Assembly: GCF_030077735.1 (NCBI RefSeq)
Contig: NZ_JASJEU010000011.1
Coordinates: forward strand, 1-15,962
DNA: 15,962 nt
From: Gordonibacter faecis
GTDB taxonomy: Bacteria; Actinomycetota; Coriobacteriia; Coriobacteriales; Eggerthellaceae
Direction of reading: 5' to 3'
The notes under the pieces are model-generated. The model was not told the DNA's origin. It saw nothing but the letters and a program-made list of their open reading frames with translations, and made no database searches. Positions 15,655-15,962 of the stretch are shown here, piece after piece (the first letter of the stretch is position 1; each line of letters starts with the position of its first letter). Made by a program: the position numbers and the translations under genes.

Positions 15655-15962
15655 GTTCAACTGCCCGCGCGGTAAAAATGTGACGCGCTATCGCGCTACT
15701 GATTACGCCAGAGTCATCCAAGCCCCAAACTTTATGACGCGGGCTGACTGACTAGTAGGCGAGGTCTTACAAGAGGCATAACCCCCGTAGGGGTGGTCTC
15801 CAGACCACCCGTTCGCGCGAAGCACGAAAACACAGGTTTAAAGCGAGTTTATACCTTCAAAAACCTATCAGGTAAGGTTATCTCTCGTAGTCCAGCTATA
15901 AAGAGTCAATAGGTAATTCGGGGTTTTTCTCGTTTGTTTTGGCTGCTTTTGATGACTGGATG
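15655..15962. other. 308-base region without a convincing gene
   Basis: I see no open frame with a good start and ribosome binding site, and no tRNA. The base composition becomes more AT-rich to the right. It holds the palindrome cluster at 15781-15821, a TATAAAG near 15895 and a GGGGTTTTT run near 15918 without a stem before it. It may be the leader of a gene beyond the window, or a non-coding or extragenic element. Confidence 0.6.
15781..15821. repeat. cluster of three palindromes, possible extragenic repeat or structured RNA
   Basis: ACCCC-CGTA-GGGGT (15781-15794) overlaps GGGTGGTCT-CC-AGACCACCC (15791-15810), and the palindrome TTCGCGCGAA (15812-15821) follows. The first two stems share bases and cannot both form, which allows two alternative structures. 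No U-run follows, so it is a poor terminator. Extragenic palindromic repeat, attenuator-like leader or protein-binding site are all possible. Confidence 0.6.

Noticed and set aside
15640..15674. TACCGCG...CGCGGTA inverted repeat as terminator of the two-component operon
   Set aside because: The left arm lies within the response regulator's last codons, the loop is 21 bases, and the following bases are A-rich rather than T-rich on the + strand.
15781..15821. Palindrome cluster as a CRISPR repeat
   Set aside because: Only one copy is present and there is no repeat-spacer periodicity in the remaining sequence.

Overview
The window looks like high-GC chromosomal DNA of a gut actinobacterium. Class Coriobacteriia, probably family Eggerthellaceae, is my inference from gene style, GC-rich codon use and a leaderless-type promoter; no marker gene here proves it. 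No rRNA, tRNA or CRISPR array was seen.

Bases 1 to about 5,230 appear to be the right end of an integrated mobile element. They hold the 3' end of a ribbon-helix-helix protein gene, a large protein joining DUF4116-like repeats to a calcineurin-type metallophosphoesterase (visibly lower in GC than its neighbours), a small protein resembling ADP-ribosyltransferase-fold (ART-like) families, and a large serine recombinase. The recombinase C-terminus contains THVETVV. This resembles the C-terminal motif of the 23S rRNA uracil methyltransferase RlmD/RumA, a known target of some integrative elements. I infer that the right attachment junction lies there and that the last codons of the recombinase frame are host DNA. 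The other junction is outside the window.

Bases 5,293 to 10,190 are host genes on the + strand: a cytosolic-looking c-di-GMP protein (PAS-GGDEF-PAS-GGDEF-EAL), a cysteine synthase and a TilS-like tRNA(Ile)-lysidine synthetase. A strong hairpin at 10,230-10,262 separates them from the convergent operon that follows.

Bases 10,288 to 15,654 form a divergent resistance-type module. On the - strand are an ABC ATPase and two ABC-2 permeases, tightly packed or overlapping. On the + strand are a DesK/LiaS-type membrane histidine kinase and a NarL/LuxR-type response regulator with an ATGA overlap. Gene content and protein sizes match the Bacillus LnrJK-LnrLMN (YfiJK-YfiLMN) linearmycin-resistance arrangement, so a membrane-stress sensor driving an exporter is the likely job. 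The shared control region holds a perfect GTGACA-TT-TGTCAC dyad, a leader hairpin before the ABC operon, and a TATACT box six bases before the kinase ATG, suggesting a leaderless kinase mRNA.

The last 308 bases contain no convincing gene but hold a compact cluster of three palindromes at 15,781-15,821.
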